From: an uncultured Aurantimonas sp.
Lineage (GTDB): Bacteria; Pseudomonadota; Alphaproteobacteria; Rhizobiales; Rhizobiaceae
NCBI GenBank assembly: GCA_947488615.1
Contig: CANKZU010000001.1
Coordinates: 186,001 to 250,000 of the forward strand
Length of the DNA: 64,000 bases
Direction of reading: 5' to 3'
The position numbers were made by a program, and so were the translations under genes. Under the pieces are notes generated by a model. It was not told the origin of the DNA, ran no database searches, and saw only the letters and a list, made by a program, of their open reading frames with translations. Every line of letters starts with the position of its first letter. The stretch's first letter is position 1. Below are positions 35,513-44,803 of this stretch, piece by piece.

Positions 35513-35532
35513 GGTCGATTCCCTCTCCTGGC

Positions 35533-36480
35533 TCACCCGAGCGGCTTCAAATTGGCTTCGATCCGCGCCCGATTCGGCTCCAGGAAGGGCGGCAGCGACA
35601 GGCTCTGGCCAAGGCTTTCCATCGGCTCGTCCACCGCGAAGCCCGGCCCGTCCGTGGCGATCTCGAAGAGGATGCCGTTGGGCTCGCGGAAATAGAGCGA
35701 GCGGAAATAATAACGCTCCACCTCGCCGCTCGACGGCACGCGAAAGCCCTGCACCCGCTCGGTCCATTCGTGCAGTTCATCGATATCGGCGGCCCGGAAC
35801 GCCACGTGATGCACGCCGCCGGCGCCCTGCCCGGCCCGTGGCAGGTCTGGCTCGACCGCCACATGCAGCTCCGCCGCGGGTCCGCCCTCGCCCATCTCGA
35901 AGGCATGGACGCTCGCCCCGTCCGCCTCGTAGGTCCGCGCCTTTCGCATGTTCATGATCTGCGTCAGGATCGGCTCGGTCCGGCCGAGATCGGGCACCGA
36001 CATGACGATCGGGCCGAGGCCGCGGATCTGATGCGTCTCAGGCACGCTGCTGCCATCCCAGGAGTTGGAATCGCCCTTGCCGCCATCATCGACCAGCCGC
36101 AGGCGCTGGCCTTCCGGGTCCTCGAAGTCGAGCGAGGCCCGGCCGTCGAGATCGCGGATGTCGCCCACCGCGACGCCCGCCTCGCTCAGGCGATCACGCC
36201 AGAAATCGAGGCTCTCGCGGCCGGCGACGCGCAGTCCGGTGCGCGAAATCGCGTTGGTGCCGCGCCGTTCCGGCGCCGCCGGAAAGTCGAAAAAGGTGAT
36301 GTCGGTCCCCGGACTGGCCTTTCCGTCGGCATAGAACAGATGGTAGGCGCTGGTATCGTCCTGGTTCACCGTTTTCTTGACCAGACGCAGCCCCAGCATC
36401 TCGGTATAGAACCGGAGATTGCCGGGGGCGTCGGCGGTAATGGCGGTCAGATGGTGGATGCCCTTCAACGCGATGCTCAT
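35533..36480 (-). CDS. Ring-cleaving dioxygenase, VOC superfamily (MhqO-like)
   Basis: A 315-residue protein with two VOC (glyoxalase-fold) halves. The N-terminal half starts [36 protein letters not shown]; the C-terminal half has [19 protein letters not shown] and a terminal [27 protein letters not shown]. Metal ligands are probably the His of GIHHLT and VHHVA and the Glu of LFEIA. MhqO-type enzymes act on catechol/quinone-derived electrophiles. It is the first gene of a two-gene operon with the hydrolase. Confidence 0.9.
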   Translation of the reverse strand: MSIALKGIHHLTAITADAPGNLRFYTEMLGLRLVKKTVNQDDTSAYHLFYADGKASPGTDITFFDFPAAPERRGTNAISRTGLRVAGRESLDFWRDRLSEAGVAVGDIRDLDGRASLDFEDPEGQRLRLVDDGGKGDSNSWDGSSVPETHQIRGLGPIVMSVPDLGRTEPILTQIMNMRKARTYEADGASVHAFEMGEGGPAAELHVAVEPDLPRAGQGAGGVHHVAFRAADIDELHEWTERVQGFRVPSSGEVERYYFRSLYFREPNGILFEIATDGPGFAVDEPMESLGQSLSLPPFLEPNRARIEANLKPLG

Positions 36481-36621
36481 GGCGGTTGCTCCGTGCGGTT
36501 CAAATTCCTCGACGAAATAAGCGGCTTCACGCCCCCGATGAAAAGAGGCCGGTTCGTAACGAATCGTCTCTGTTTAATGAACAGCCGTTTTCACATCCCG
36601 AACGAATAGCGGAGCGACGAC

Positions 36622-37287
36622 GTGACTTCCTCCGATTGCACCACCCCCGGAGATCCGAAGACGATCACGCGGGATGCCCTCGCGGACGTGATCGCGGCGC
36701 GGCAAACGTCCGGCCGCCTGATTGTCGCCATCGTCGGCGCGCCGGGTTCGGGCAAGAGCACCTTCGTCGAGCGGCTGCGTGACCGCCTGAACGCCGTGTC
36801 GCCGGGTTCGACCGACATTCTGCCGATGGACGGGTTTCATTTCGACGACGCCGTTCTCGAAGCGCGCGGCGATCGGCCGCGCAAGGGCGCGCCGCACACT
36901 TTCGACGTCGACGGCTTGGCCGTCATGCTCGACCGGCTGCGGGCCGGCGACGGCCGCGACGTGGCGGTCCCGGTGTTCGACCGGGCGATCGAGATCGCCC
37001 GCGCCGGGGCCCGGATCATCGCCGCGTCCACCCCCATCATCCTCGTCGAGGGCAATTATCTTCTCTTCGACGATCCCGCCTGGGCACCGCTGCGCCAGCG
37101 CTTCGACATGACGGTGATGCTCGCCGTGCCGGAGGCGGATCTGGAAGCCCGCCTGACCGAGCGCTGGGTCGGCTATGGCCTCGAAGGCGCCGCGCTTCGC
37201 GACAAGCTGGACGGCAACGACCTGCCCAACATGCGGCTGGTGCTGGAGAAAAGCATGCCGGCGGAATTCATGGTGGCGAATGTGTGA
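36622..37287 (+). CDS. P-loop nucleoside/nucleotide kinase family protein
   Basis: A 221-residue phosphoribulokinase/uridine kinase-like enzyme. The P-loop is IVGAPGSGKSTFVERL (about residue 39) and the acceptor-site motif is LPMDGFHFDDAVLEARGDRPRKGAPHTFDVDG. LVEGNYLLFDDPAW and RLTERWVGYGLEGAALRDKLDGNDLPN complete the family pattern, as in YggC/FrcK-like proteins. The substrate may be a nucleoside, pantothenate-like compound or sugar; it is not decided by sequence. The start is a GTG at 36622 with GGAG upstream. Confidence 0.85.
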   Translation: MTSSDCTTPGDPKTITRDALADVIAARQTSGRLIVAIVGAPGSGKSTFVERLRDRLNAVSPGSTDILPMDGFHFDDAVLEARGDRPRKGAPHTFDVDGLAVMLDRLRAGDGRDVAVPVFDRAIEIARAGARIIAASTPIILVEGNYLLFDDPAWAPLRQRFDMTVMLAVPEADLEARLTERWVGYGLEGAALRDKLDGNDLPNMRLVLEKSMPAEFMVANV

Positions 37288-37389
37288 GGCAGGCGTGTGT
37301 TACGCTGACCGATTGCATAACGCCGAATTCAAAGGCAACATCAGGCACCGTCTACGATTCAATTTGCACACCCACAAGGCAACCAATCA

Positions 37390-39093
37390 ATGCATCGAGT
37401 AGTCGAGTCGCATCTTAATGATTTTGCTGATGACCACAACATAAAGGGGGAAAACGCCGATATATTTGAGATATTTGTGCCGTACATATTGGCAAGAAAG
37501 TTCTCTTTTGATTCTATCGATCCGAACACACTTGTATATGAAGGAGCAGATCCGGGAATAGATTCAATATTTTACATATTTAACGATCAATTTATTTCTA
37601 CTGCTGATGAAGTCGAGAAATTATTTAAGTCCAAAAAGAACAATTATGACGTAAAGTGTATATTTATACAATCAAAATCGTCTGAGAAATGGGATAAAGG
37701 CGAAATAAACAAATTCGAAAGCGCTACGTGTGATTTTATAAGCAGCACTACAGCACATGACCTCGGCGAACATCTGAAAGAACGTAAAAAAGTACTCGAA
37801 ATTATTTTAGATAACGTCGGTAAGCTGCGCAATGGACGCCCAGATATTGCTTGTTATTATGTTACAACCGCGTCGAAGGCAAAAGATAAAGAAATCCTGG
37901 CTGCTGCGAAGACCCTACTAAATCGCCTGTGCGACAGTGGATTGTTCGAAAATTCTTCCGTCGAACTTTTAGGGCGCGATGATGTGATTAAATTGTGGGG
38001 CGAGTCGCAGGGCAGTTATGAGGCAAAGTTTTCGGTAATTGGCGCATCTTCATTTCCAAAAAGTGATGGTATAGAGGAGAGTTATGTATGCACGCTTTCA
38101 GCCAAAGAATTTGTTGAGAAAGTGCTTACAGATGAAACGGGCTCGCTGCGTAAAGGTATATTTGATGAAAATGTACGTGACTTCATCGATTTCGACGACA
38201 GCCTCATTAATAATGAGATACTCGAATCTTTAAACGATGTAAAAAAGAAAAGTCGTTTTGGCATATTGAACAATGGAGTGACTATGATAAGTCCTGACGT
38301 TCGATTGCAAAGTAACGAAATATATGTTTCCAATTACCAAATTGTCAATGGCTGTCAGACGTCAAATGTCTTGTTTGAGGGCAGAAATACGCTTGATAAG
38401 AGCGCCACACTTATGGTCAAAATTGTTGAGACAGACAACCAAGAAATAATTGATGACGTAGTTCGTGCAACAAATCGGCAGAACAAGGTCGAAGAGTACC
38501 AGTTTTTAGCAACCCTGAAAACAGTAAAGGCTGCGGAGCGCTATTTTGCCGCTCGGGGCGGTGACGAACAACATAGATTATTTTTCGAAAGAAGGCCAAA
38601 TCAATTTAGTGGAGAAAATATACCTTCGATTAGAGTTTTTAACCTGAAAGAGGTGGCGAGATGCACGGGCGCTATGTTTTTTGATCGTCCGGATCTTGCG
38701 AGCAGATATCCGAATGTACTCGTTGAGGATTTGCACAATATTGTTTTCAATCCAGAGAACAAGGAGGAAATATTCTATGCGTCCGCATACGCCCTTTATC
38801 GACTAAAACTTCACCACGGCAACACTCGTATCGATCCAATATTCTTCAAACTTAGATGGTATGCGTTGATGGCGCTACGCTATTTTCTCATAAAAAAGCC
38901 TCGAAAACCCACTGCATCTCGGGTCGAAGATGACTGCAAAGTGCTGATGGATTTTGTTTCGAAAAACGACGACAAAGCGATGAAGAAATGGGATGAAATT
39001 GCTTCACGCCTTTACGGGCTGGGCGAGATCGACCGCGATAGGCTACGGACCATTCGGTTTGTTTCAGAAGTTCGCGATGCTATGCTGAAATAA
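37390..39093 (+). CDS. AIPR family protein (abortive phage infection domain), AT-rich
   Basis: A 567-residue protein with the AIPR (PF10592) core: RFGILNNGVTMISPDVRL, VSNYQIVNGCQTSNVLFEGRN and VVRATNRQNKVEEYQFLATL. The N-terminal part (KFSFDSIDPNTLVYEGADPGIDSIFYIFND ... IQSKSSEKWDKGEINKFES) resembles a PD-(D/E)xK nuclease-like fold with an xD...QxK pattern, which is inference. AIPR proteins are associated with phage defence, often near restriction systems. Base composition is strikingly AT-rich with many Asn/Lys/Ile codons, unlike both neighbours, so it was probably acquired horizontally. No partner gene is present. Confidence 0.88.
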   Translation: MHRVVESHLNDFADDHNIKGENADIFEIFVPYILARKFSFDSIDPNTLVYEGADPGIDSIFYIFNDQFISTADEVEKLFKSKKNNYDVKCIFIQSKSSEKWDKGEINKFESATCDFISSTTAHDLGEHLKERKKVLEIILDNVGKLRNGRPDIACYYVTTASKAKDKEILAAAKTLLNRLCDSGLFENSSVELLGRDDVIKLWGESQGSYEAKFSVIGASSFPKSDGIEESYVCTLSAKEFVEKVLTDETGSLRKGIFDENVRDFIDFDDSLINNEILESLNDVKKKSRFGILNNGVTMISPDVRLQSNEIYVSNYQIVNGCQTSNVLFEGRNTLDKSATLMVKIVETDNQEIIDDVVRATNRQNKVEEYQFLATLKTVKAAERYFAARGGDEQHRLFFERRPNQFSGENIPSIRVFNLKEVARCTGAMFFDRPDLASRYPNVLVEDLHNIVFNPENKEEIFYASAYALYRLKLHHGNTRIDPIFFKLRWYALMALRYFLIKKPRKPTASRVEDDCKVLMDFVSKNDDKAMKKWDEIASRLYGLGEIDRDRLRTIRFVSEVRDAMLK

Positions 39094-39110
39094 TATCTAA
39101 TATCGCGGGC

Positions 39111-39749
39111 CTAAAACTCGATCCCAACCTGCGCCTTCACGCCCGAGCGGAACGGGTGCTTGATCATCTCCATCTCGGTGACGAGGTCGGCGATCTCGAT
39201 AAGCTCGTCCTTGGCGTTGCGGCCGGTGACGACGACATGCTTCATCGCCGGCTTGCCCTTCAGGAATTCGACCACCTCGGCGATGTCGAGATAGTCGTAG
39301 CGCAGGACGATGTTGAGTTCGTCGAGCAGCACCAGCTGGTGTTCGTCGTCCATGATCAGCGCCTTGGCCCGTTCCCAGGCGGCCTTGGCGGCAGCGATGT
39401 CGCGCTGGCGGTCCTGCGTCTCCCAGGTGAAGCCGTCGCCCATCGCCGTCATCGTCACCTGGTCGGGGAACTTCTCCAGCACCTTGCGCTCGCCGGTCTC
39501 CCACTTGCCCTTGACGAACTGCACGATGGCGACCTTCATGCCGTTGCCGAGCGCCCGGAAGACGAGGCCGAAGGCCGCCGTCGACTTGCCCTTACCCTTT
39601 CCGGTATGGACGATCAGAAGGCCCTTTTCGATCGTCTTGGTGGCGAGGATCTTGTCGCGCGCCGCTTTCTTCTTCTTCATCTTCTCGGCATGCCGGGCGT
39701 CGAGGTCTTCCTCCGACATTCCGTCCGTGATCTTGGCTTTGTCGGTCAT
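39111..39749 (-). CDS. cobO: Cob(I)yrinic acid a,c-diamide adenosyltransferase
   Basis: CobO-type corrinoid adenosyltransferase (also called BtuR/CobA), 212 residues. It transfers the 5'-deoxyadenosyl group of ATP to reduced cobalt. The P-loop is IVHTGKGKGKSTAAFGLVFRALGNG; LDELNIVLRYDYLD and VVTGRNAKDELIEIADLVTEME are family signatures. The ATG overlaps the cobN stop by 4 bases (ATGA). It is the last gene of the riboswitch-headed cobalamin operon. Confidence 0.96.
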   Translation of the reverse strand: MTDKAKITDGMSEEDLDARHAEKMKKKKAARDKILATKTIEKGLLIVHTGKGKGKSTAAFGLVFRALGNGMKVAIVQFVKGKWETGERKVLEKFPDQVTMTAMGDGFTWETQDRQRDIAAAKAAWERAKALIMDDEHQLVLLDELNIVLRYDYLDIAEVVEFLKGKPAMKHVVVTGRNAKDELIEIADLVTEMEMIKHPFRSGVKAQVGIEF

Positions 39750-42700
39750 GTTATGCCCTCCGTTTCCGCATCATCCAGCCCGTCCATAACACCCAGTTCG
39801 GCCCGCGCCGAGTTGGAGCGCGGCGTCCACAGGCCCCGGTCGATCGCCTCGGCCAGCTTGTCGCTCATCTCGCGATAGGCGTTCGGATTGTTCTCCAGCA
39901 TGAACGCGCGCACGTCGTCATCGGCGACGAAGGCCTGATAGACCGCATCGAAATGATGATCGCGCACCGCGCCTGTCGTCGCCGAGAAGGCAAAGAGATA
40001 GTCGACCGTCGCAGCGATCTCGAAGGCGCCCTTGTAGCCGTGGCGCATGATGCCGGCGATCCATTTCGGGTTGACGACGCGGGCCCTGACCACCCGGCCG
40101 ATTTCTTCCTCCAGCGTCCGCACGACCGGCCGCTCGGGCCGGGAATGGTCGTTGTGATAGACGACGGGCCGTGTGCCGGAGACATGCTCGACCGCCGCCG
40201 TCATCCCGCCCTCAAACTGGTAGTAGTCGTCGGAATCCAGAAGGTCGTGCTCGCGATTGTCCTGATTCTGGACCACCGCCTCGATACCGGCAAGCCGCGT
40301 CTCGAAACTCGTGCGCTCGGCCTCGCCTTCGGCATCCGCCCCGTAGGCATAGGAGCCCCAGACGAGATAGCTTTCCGCCAGATCACTCTTGTCGTCCCAA
40401 CCCTTTTCGTCGATCAGCGCCTGCAGCCCCGCCCCGTAGGCACCGGGTTTCGATCCGAAGATCCGGAAGCCGGCGCGCTTGTCCGCCTCCTGCGGCGACT
40501 GTCCCTCCGCCAGGAAGGCCTGCCGCTCGGCCGTCATCCGCGCGGCGATCGGGTTGTCCCCAGCCTCCTCCTCCAGCGCGCCGATCGCCCGGACCGCCCG
40601 GTCGAACAAGGCGATCTGGTCCGGGAAGGCATCGCGGAAGAAACCGGAAATGCGAAACGTCACGTCGACCCGTGGCCGCCCGAGTTCGGCGAGCGTCACG
40701 ATCTCGTAGCCGGTGACGCGCCGCGAGGCGCGATCCCAGACCGGCTTCGCCCCGACCAGTGCCAGCGCTTGCGCGATGTCGTCGCCGCCGGTGCGCATGT
40801 TGGACGTACCCCAGGCGGTGAGCCCGATCGAACGCGGCCAGTCGCCGTGATCCTGAAGGTGGCGGATCACCAGGAGTTCGGCCGACTTCGCGCCGAGATG
40901 CCAGGCGGCTTCCGTCGGCACGGCGCGGGTGTCGACCGAAAAGAAGTTGCGGCCCGTCGGCAAGACGTCCGCCCGTCCCCGTGTCGGCGCCCCGGACGGC
41001 CCCGGCGGCACGAAGCGGCCGGAAAGCCCGGCCAGCAGCCCGGCGATCTCGGCCGGCCCCGAGCCCGTCACCGCCGGCTTCAGCCGCGCCGTCACATCCG
41101 CCATGACGACGCCTGTGGATTGCCACTCCGGTTGGGACGCGATCTCGTCCGCGACGAGCTTCGCCGCCAGGAGTTCGATGCGCTCCACCGTATCGCCCTG
41201 GGTCCGCCACGGGTCTGTGGACAGGCTGTGGAGAACCTGTGGACGCGGCCCCTCCCAAGGCGCCGCCATGTCGCAGTCGAGCGGGTCGAAGGGCGCCCCC
41301 TCATCCGCCTCGCTTTGCTCGGCACCTTCTCCCCGCTGGGGAGAAGGATGGCGCGCTTCCGCCAACGCCCCAGGCACGGCCGCCATTCCTCGCCCCTTTG
41401 GGGAGAGGGTGGCCGCGAAGCGGCCGGGTGAGGGGTCGTTTTCCCCCTGCCGCTCTGCGCTAAACAGATCCGCCGCGATCGCCCGGTGCAGCGAGGCCTC
41501 GCCCGGCTTCGTCCCACGCGGCAGCCGCGCCAGCGCCACGACGAGATCGGTCAACAGCCGTCCCTCCGGCGCCAGTCCGAAGACGTGCAGGCCGTCGCGG
41601 ATCTGCATTTCCTTCAGGTCGCAGAGATAGGCGTCGAGCTTTTCCAGCGCCGTCTCCTCGGCGTCCTTCGCCGCGATCCCGGCGTCGTGGTCGAGGCCGA
41701 TGTCTCGGACCAGATCGAGAATACGCCCCTTCAGCAGCGTCAGCCGGCGCGGGTCGGTGCCCGCCGCCTCGTAATATTCGTCGACCAGCGCCTCCAGGTC
41801 GCGCAGCGGCCCGTAGGTTTCCGCCCGCGTCAGCGGCGGCGTCAGATGGTCGATGATGACGGCGCTGGTCCGCCGCTTGGCCTGCGTGCCCTCGCCCGGA
41901 TCGTTGACGATGAAGGGGTAGAGATGCGGCAGCGGCCCGAACACCGCCTCGGGAAAGCAGCCCTCCGACAGCGCCAGCGCCTTGCCCGGCAGCCATTCGA
42001 GATTGCCGTGCTTGCCCATATGGACGACGGCGTCGGCGTCATATGCGGACCTGAGATAGGCGTAGAGCGCCAGATAATTGTGCGGCGGCACCAGGTCCGG
42101 CGAGTGGTAGGTTTCCTTCGGGTCGATGTTGTAGCCGCGCGCCGGCTGGATGCCGACCAGCGTCTCGCCGAAACGCGCCAGCGGCAACGCGAAGGCTGCC
42201 CCGCCGCAATGCGCCACCACGAACGGGTCGCTCTCCGGCTCGCCCCAGCGTTCCGTCACCGCCGACCGCACGGCTTCGGGCAGTTCCACGAAGAACCGTC
42301 GATAGGCCGCGACCGACAGTGTCTCGCGCACGTCCCGCATCGCCGCGCCGGCATTGGTCGGACCGGCCATCAGATGATCGATCAGCGCGTTGCCGGTCTC
42401 CGGTACGTCCGCCACCGGATAGCCCGCCGCCGCCATCGCCTCGAGCACTTCGATCGTCCCGGCCGGCGTGTCGAGCCCTACCCCGTTGCCGAGCCGCCCG
42501 TCCCGGTTGGGATAGTTGGCGAGCAGGATCGCCACCCGCTTTTCCGAAACAGGCTTCCGCCGCAGCCGCGCCCAACGGGCCGCGAGCGCGGCGACGAACG
42601 CCACACGATCAGGCACCGAGCGGTGCGCGACGATGTCCGTCTCGGTGACCGCATCCCATTCGCCGGCCGACTTGAAGGCAATGGCGCGCGAAAGAATCCG

Positions 42701-43663
42701 GCCGTCGACCTCCGGCAGCGCGACGCTCATCGCCAGATCACGGGCCGACAACCCTTGCGCCGATGTCGTCCAGCTTTCCGCCGACCCGCTCGCGAGAACC
42801 GCCTGCAGGACGACCGCCGCCTGTTCCTCGAGCACGGTCGGAACCCGCTCGCCGCCCGGCGAGGACACGGCGAAGCCGGTCAGATTGACGACGACGTCCG
42901 GAGCCCGACCCGTAAACAGCGCCCGCACCGTCTCGATCGAGACCGGGTCCTTCAGGCTGGAAACGAAAATCGGTAGCACCTCCAGCCCCCGCGCCGCCAG
43001 CGCCCGCGCCAGCGCCTCCACCGGCTCGGTCTGCCCGCTCTGCACCAGCGCCCGGTAGAACACGACCGCGGCGAGCGGGCGCGCGCCCGCCTCCCCCTGG
43101 TGGGGAGGGTGAGAAGTGCCAATCTCCAGCACCCCAGCCTTCAAAAGCGGTTGCGCCTCTGCCGGCCATTCGCCGCCGCCAAGGATCGCGCCGCAACCCT
43201 CGAGGAACTTCCCGGCATTCGCCGCGCCGCCCTCGACCAGATACCGCCAGAGCCGGTCGCGTTCGGCGAGCGGGGTCGTGGTGTAGTGGTCGAGCCCCTG
43301 ATCCGGCTTGTCGTCGCCGGGCAGCACCACGAGCTTGGCTCCCGCCGCCTGCGCGTTGGCAAGCAGCGCATCCAGCCCGTAGGGCCAGTACGCCGCGCCG
43401 CCGAGCAGCCGCACCACGACGAGCCTGGCGTGGCGCAACGTTCGCTCGACATAGGCGTCGACCGACATCGGATGCTTGAGGCGCAGCAGGTTGGCGAGAC
43501 GCAGCGTCGGCGCCGCATCGCCGAGGCGCCGGGCCGCCGCCGCAAGGCTGGCGATCTCCGTGTCGGCCGCCGACAGCACCACAATATCGGCCGGCGACTG
43601 GCCGAGGTCGACCGCTTCGCCGCCGTCGTCGATCGTGCCTTTCTGGGCGAGAAGAAGATGCAA
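39746..43663 (-). CDS. cobN: Aerobic cobaltochelatase subunit CobN
   Basis: The 1305-residue large subunit that inserts cobalt into hydrogenobyrinic acid a,c-diamide together with CobS and CobT (not in this window). Family signatures include HMGKHGNLEWLPGKALALSEGCFPEAVFG, PLPHLYPFIVNDPGEGTQAKRRTSAVIIDHLTPPL and LEEEIGRVVRARVVNPKWIAGIMRHGYKGAFEIAATVDYLFAFSATT. The coding frame contains two insertions of rhizobial palindromic repeat (about residues 742-788 and 182-192), which add residues such as PSPGRFAATLSPKGRG that are not part of the normal protein. Frame is preserved, so the enzyme is probably functional. Confidence 0.96.
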   Translation of the reverse strand: MHLLLAQKGTIDDGGEAVDLGQSPADIVVLSAADTEIASLAAAARRLGDAAPTLRLANLLRLKHPMSVDAYVERTLRHARLVVVRLLGGAAYWPYGLDALLANAQAAGAKLVVLPGDDKPDQGLDHYTTTPLAERDRLWRYLVEGGAANAGKFLEGCGAILGGGEWPAEAQPLLKAGVLEIGTSHPPHQGEAGARPLAAVVFYRALVQSGQTEPVEALARALAARGLEVLPIFVSSLKDPVSIETVRALFTGRAPDVVVNLTGFAVSSPGGERVPTVLEEQAAVVLQAVLASGSAESWTTSAQGLSARDLAMSVALPEVDGRILSRAIAFKSAGEWDAVTETDIVAHRSVPDRVAFVAALAARWARLRRKPVSEKRVAILLANYPNRDGRLGNGVGLDTPAGTIEVLEAMAAAGYPVADVPETGNALIDHLMAGPTNAGAAMRDVRETLSVAAYRRFFVELPEAVRSAVTERWGEPESDPFVVAHCGGAAFALPLARFGETLVGIQPARGYNIDPKETYHSPDLVPPHNYLALYAYLRSAYDADAVVHMGKHGNLEWLPGKALALSEGCFPEAVFGPLPHLYPFIVNDPGEGTQAKRRTSAVIIDHLTPPLTRAETYGPLRDLEALVDEYYEAAGTDPRRLTLLKGRILDLVRDIGLDHDAGIAAKDAEETALEKLDAYLCDLKEMQIRDGLHVFGLAPEGRLLTDLVVALARLPRGTKPGEASLHRAIAADLFSAERQGENDPSPGRFAATLSPKGRGMAAVPGALAEARHPSPQRGEGAEQSEADEGAPFDPLDCDMAAPWEGPRPQVLHSLSTDPWRTQGDTVERIELLAAKLVADEIASQPEWQSTGVVMADVTARLKPAVTGSGPAEIAGLLAGLSGRFVPPGPSGAPTRGRADVLPTGRNFFSVDTRAVPTEAAWHLGAKSAELLVIRHLQDHGDWPRSIGLTAWGTSNMRTGGDDIAQALALVGAKPVWDRASRRVTGYEIVTLAELGRPRVDVTFRISGFFRDAFPDQIALFDRAVRAIGALEEEAGDNPIAARMTAERQAFLAEGQSPQEADKRAGFRIFGSKPGAYGAGLQALIDEKGWDDKSDLAESYLVWGSYAYGADAEGEAERTSFETRLAGIEAVVQNQDNREHDLLDSDDYYQFEGGMTAAVEHVSGTRPVVYHNDHSRPERPVVRTLEEEIGRVVRARVVNPKWIAGIMRHGYKGAFEIAATVDYLFAFSATTGAVRDHHFDAVYQAFVADDDVRAFMLENNPNAYREMSDKLAEAIDRGLWTPRSNSARAELGVMDGLDDAETEGIT
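41298..41440. repeat. Palindromic repeat pair inserted in frame within cobN
   Basis: Two related palindromic units are present. The first (ctcatccgcctcgct...cttctccccgctggggagaagg) and the second (ctcgcccctttggggagagg, then gtggccgcgaagcggccgggtgaggg) are in opposite orientation and flank about 40 bases. Both match the common Hyphomicrobiales intergenic repeat (ccctcacccg...ggagagg). In translation they give the tell-tale peptides PSPGRFAATLSPKGRG and HPSPQRGEGAE. Confidence 0.85.
43086..43118. repeat. Short palindromic repeat inserted in frame near cobN start
   Basis: The block ctccccctggtggggagggtgag encodes SHPPHQGEAG between LEIGT and ARPLAAV. It is the half-unit of the same repeat family seen at 41298-41440. 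The surrounding reading frame is intact. Confidence 0.65.
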
Positions 43664-43675
43664 GGAATGCGCCCG

Positions 43676-44758
43676 CTACTCGGCGGCTTCTTTTGCCGCG
43701 CTACCGGCCAACGCCCGAATCTCGGCCTCGATCCGCACCGCGTCGAGGCCGTCGTGCATCCCGATGACGACCAAACGCGTGGCCCGGGTTTCGCCGGGTG
43801 CCCAGGCGCGGTCGAAATAGGTTTCGATACGCTTGCCGACCGCTTGCACGACCAGTCGCATCGGCTTGCCCGGCACGTCGGCGAAACCCTTCAGCCGCAG
43901 GATGTCATGGGTCGCGATCAGTCTCGACAGTCCCTTCGCGAAGGTCGCGGGATCGGGGACGGCGCCGGCGTCGACGACGAAGCTCTCGAACTCGTCATGG
44001 TCGTGCTCGTGCGCCTCGCCTTCATGCTCCAGCTCGTGATGCGATTTGCGCTCGGCGATGAGGTCTTCCGTGCCGGCCGCGATGCCGAGCAGCACGTCCG
44101 CCGGCAGCTTGCCGCCCTCCGCGGTGACGATTTTCACCGCACGCGCGCTCTTCTGCCCGATCTCGCGCCGCACCCGTTCCAGTGTCGGAGCGTCGACCAG
44201 ATCGGCCTTGTTGAGAACGATGAGGTCGGCTGCCGCGATTTGGTCCTCGAACAGCTCCTCCAGCGGGTTGTCGTGGTCGAGGCTCTCGTCCGCCGCCCGC
44301 TGGGCCGCGACCTTGTCCTCGTCGTAGGCGAAGCGTCCGTCGGCGACGGCCGCCGTATCGATCACCGTGACGACGCCGTCGACGGTCACCCGCGTCTTCA
44401 CCTCCGGCCAGTTGAAGGCCGCGACCAGCGGCTGCGGCAAGGCGAGACCCGAGGTTTCGATGACGATGTGATCGGGCACGCGCTCGCGCTCCAAAAGCTT
44501 GGTCATGGTCGGGATGAAGTCGTCGGCCACCGTGCAGCAGATGCAGCCATTGGTCAGTTCCACCACGTCGTCCTCGCTGCAGGTCTCGATACCGCAGCCC
44601 TTGAGGATATCGCCATCGACGCCGAGGTCGCCGAACTCGTTGATGATCAGCGCTATTTTCCGGCCACCGGCATTCTGCAGGAGGTTGCGGATCAGCGTCG
44701 TCTTGCCCGCACCGAGAAAGCCGGTGATGACGGTGGCGGGAATCTTCTGGCCCTGCAT
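43676..44758 (-). CDS. cobW: Cobalamin biosynthesis metallochaperone CobW
   Basis: A 360-residue G3E-family GTPase that supplies cobalt for corrin synthesis. The P-loop is GFLGAGKTTLIRNLL, the metal-binding motif is NGCICCTVADDF, and NKADLVDAP is the base-recognition motif. A His/Asp/Glu-rich stretch (HHELEHEGEAHEHDHDEFE) near residue 245 is an additional metal-binding loop. It lies 12 bases upstream of cobN in the same operon. Confidence 0.96.
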   Translation of the reverse strand: MQGQKIPATVITGFLGAGKTTLIRNLLQNAGGRKIALIINEFGDLGVDGDILKGCGIETCSEDDVVELTNGCICCTVADDFIPTMTKLLERERVPDHIVIETSGLALPQPLVAAFNWPEVKTRVTVDGVVTVIDTAAVADGRFAYDEDKVAAQRAADESLDHDNPLEELFEDQIAAADLIVLNKADLVDAPTLERVRREIGQKSARAVKIVTAEGGKLPADVLLGIAAGTEDLIAERKSHHELEHEGEAHEHDHDEFESFVVDAGAVPDPATFAKGLSRLIATHDILRLKGFADVPGKPMRLVVQAVGKRIETYFDRAWAPGETRATRLVVIGMHDGLDAVRIEAEIRALAGSAAKEAAE

Positions 44759-44803
44759 GGAGTGCCTCCGTTGTCGCGATCGCCTCGACGTTGCCGTCGG
44801 CGA

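Noticed and set aside
41298-41440. Palindromes in cobN as a transcription attenuator or CRISPR-like repeat
   Set aside because: They match dispersed intergenic repeats and are translated in frame; no spacers or regular spacing exist.
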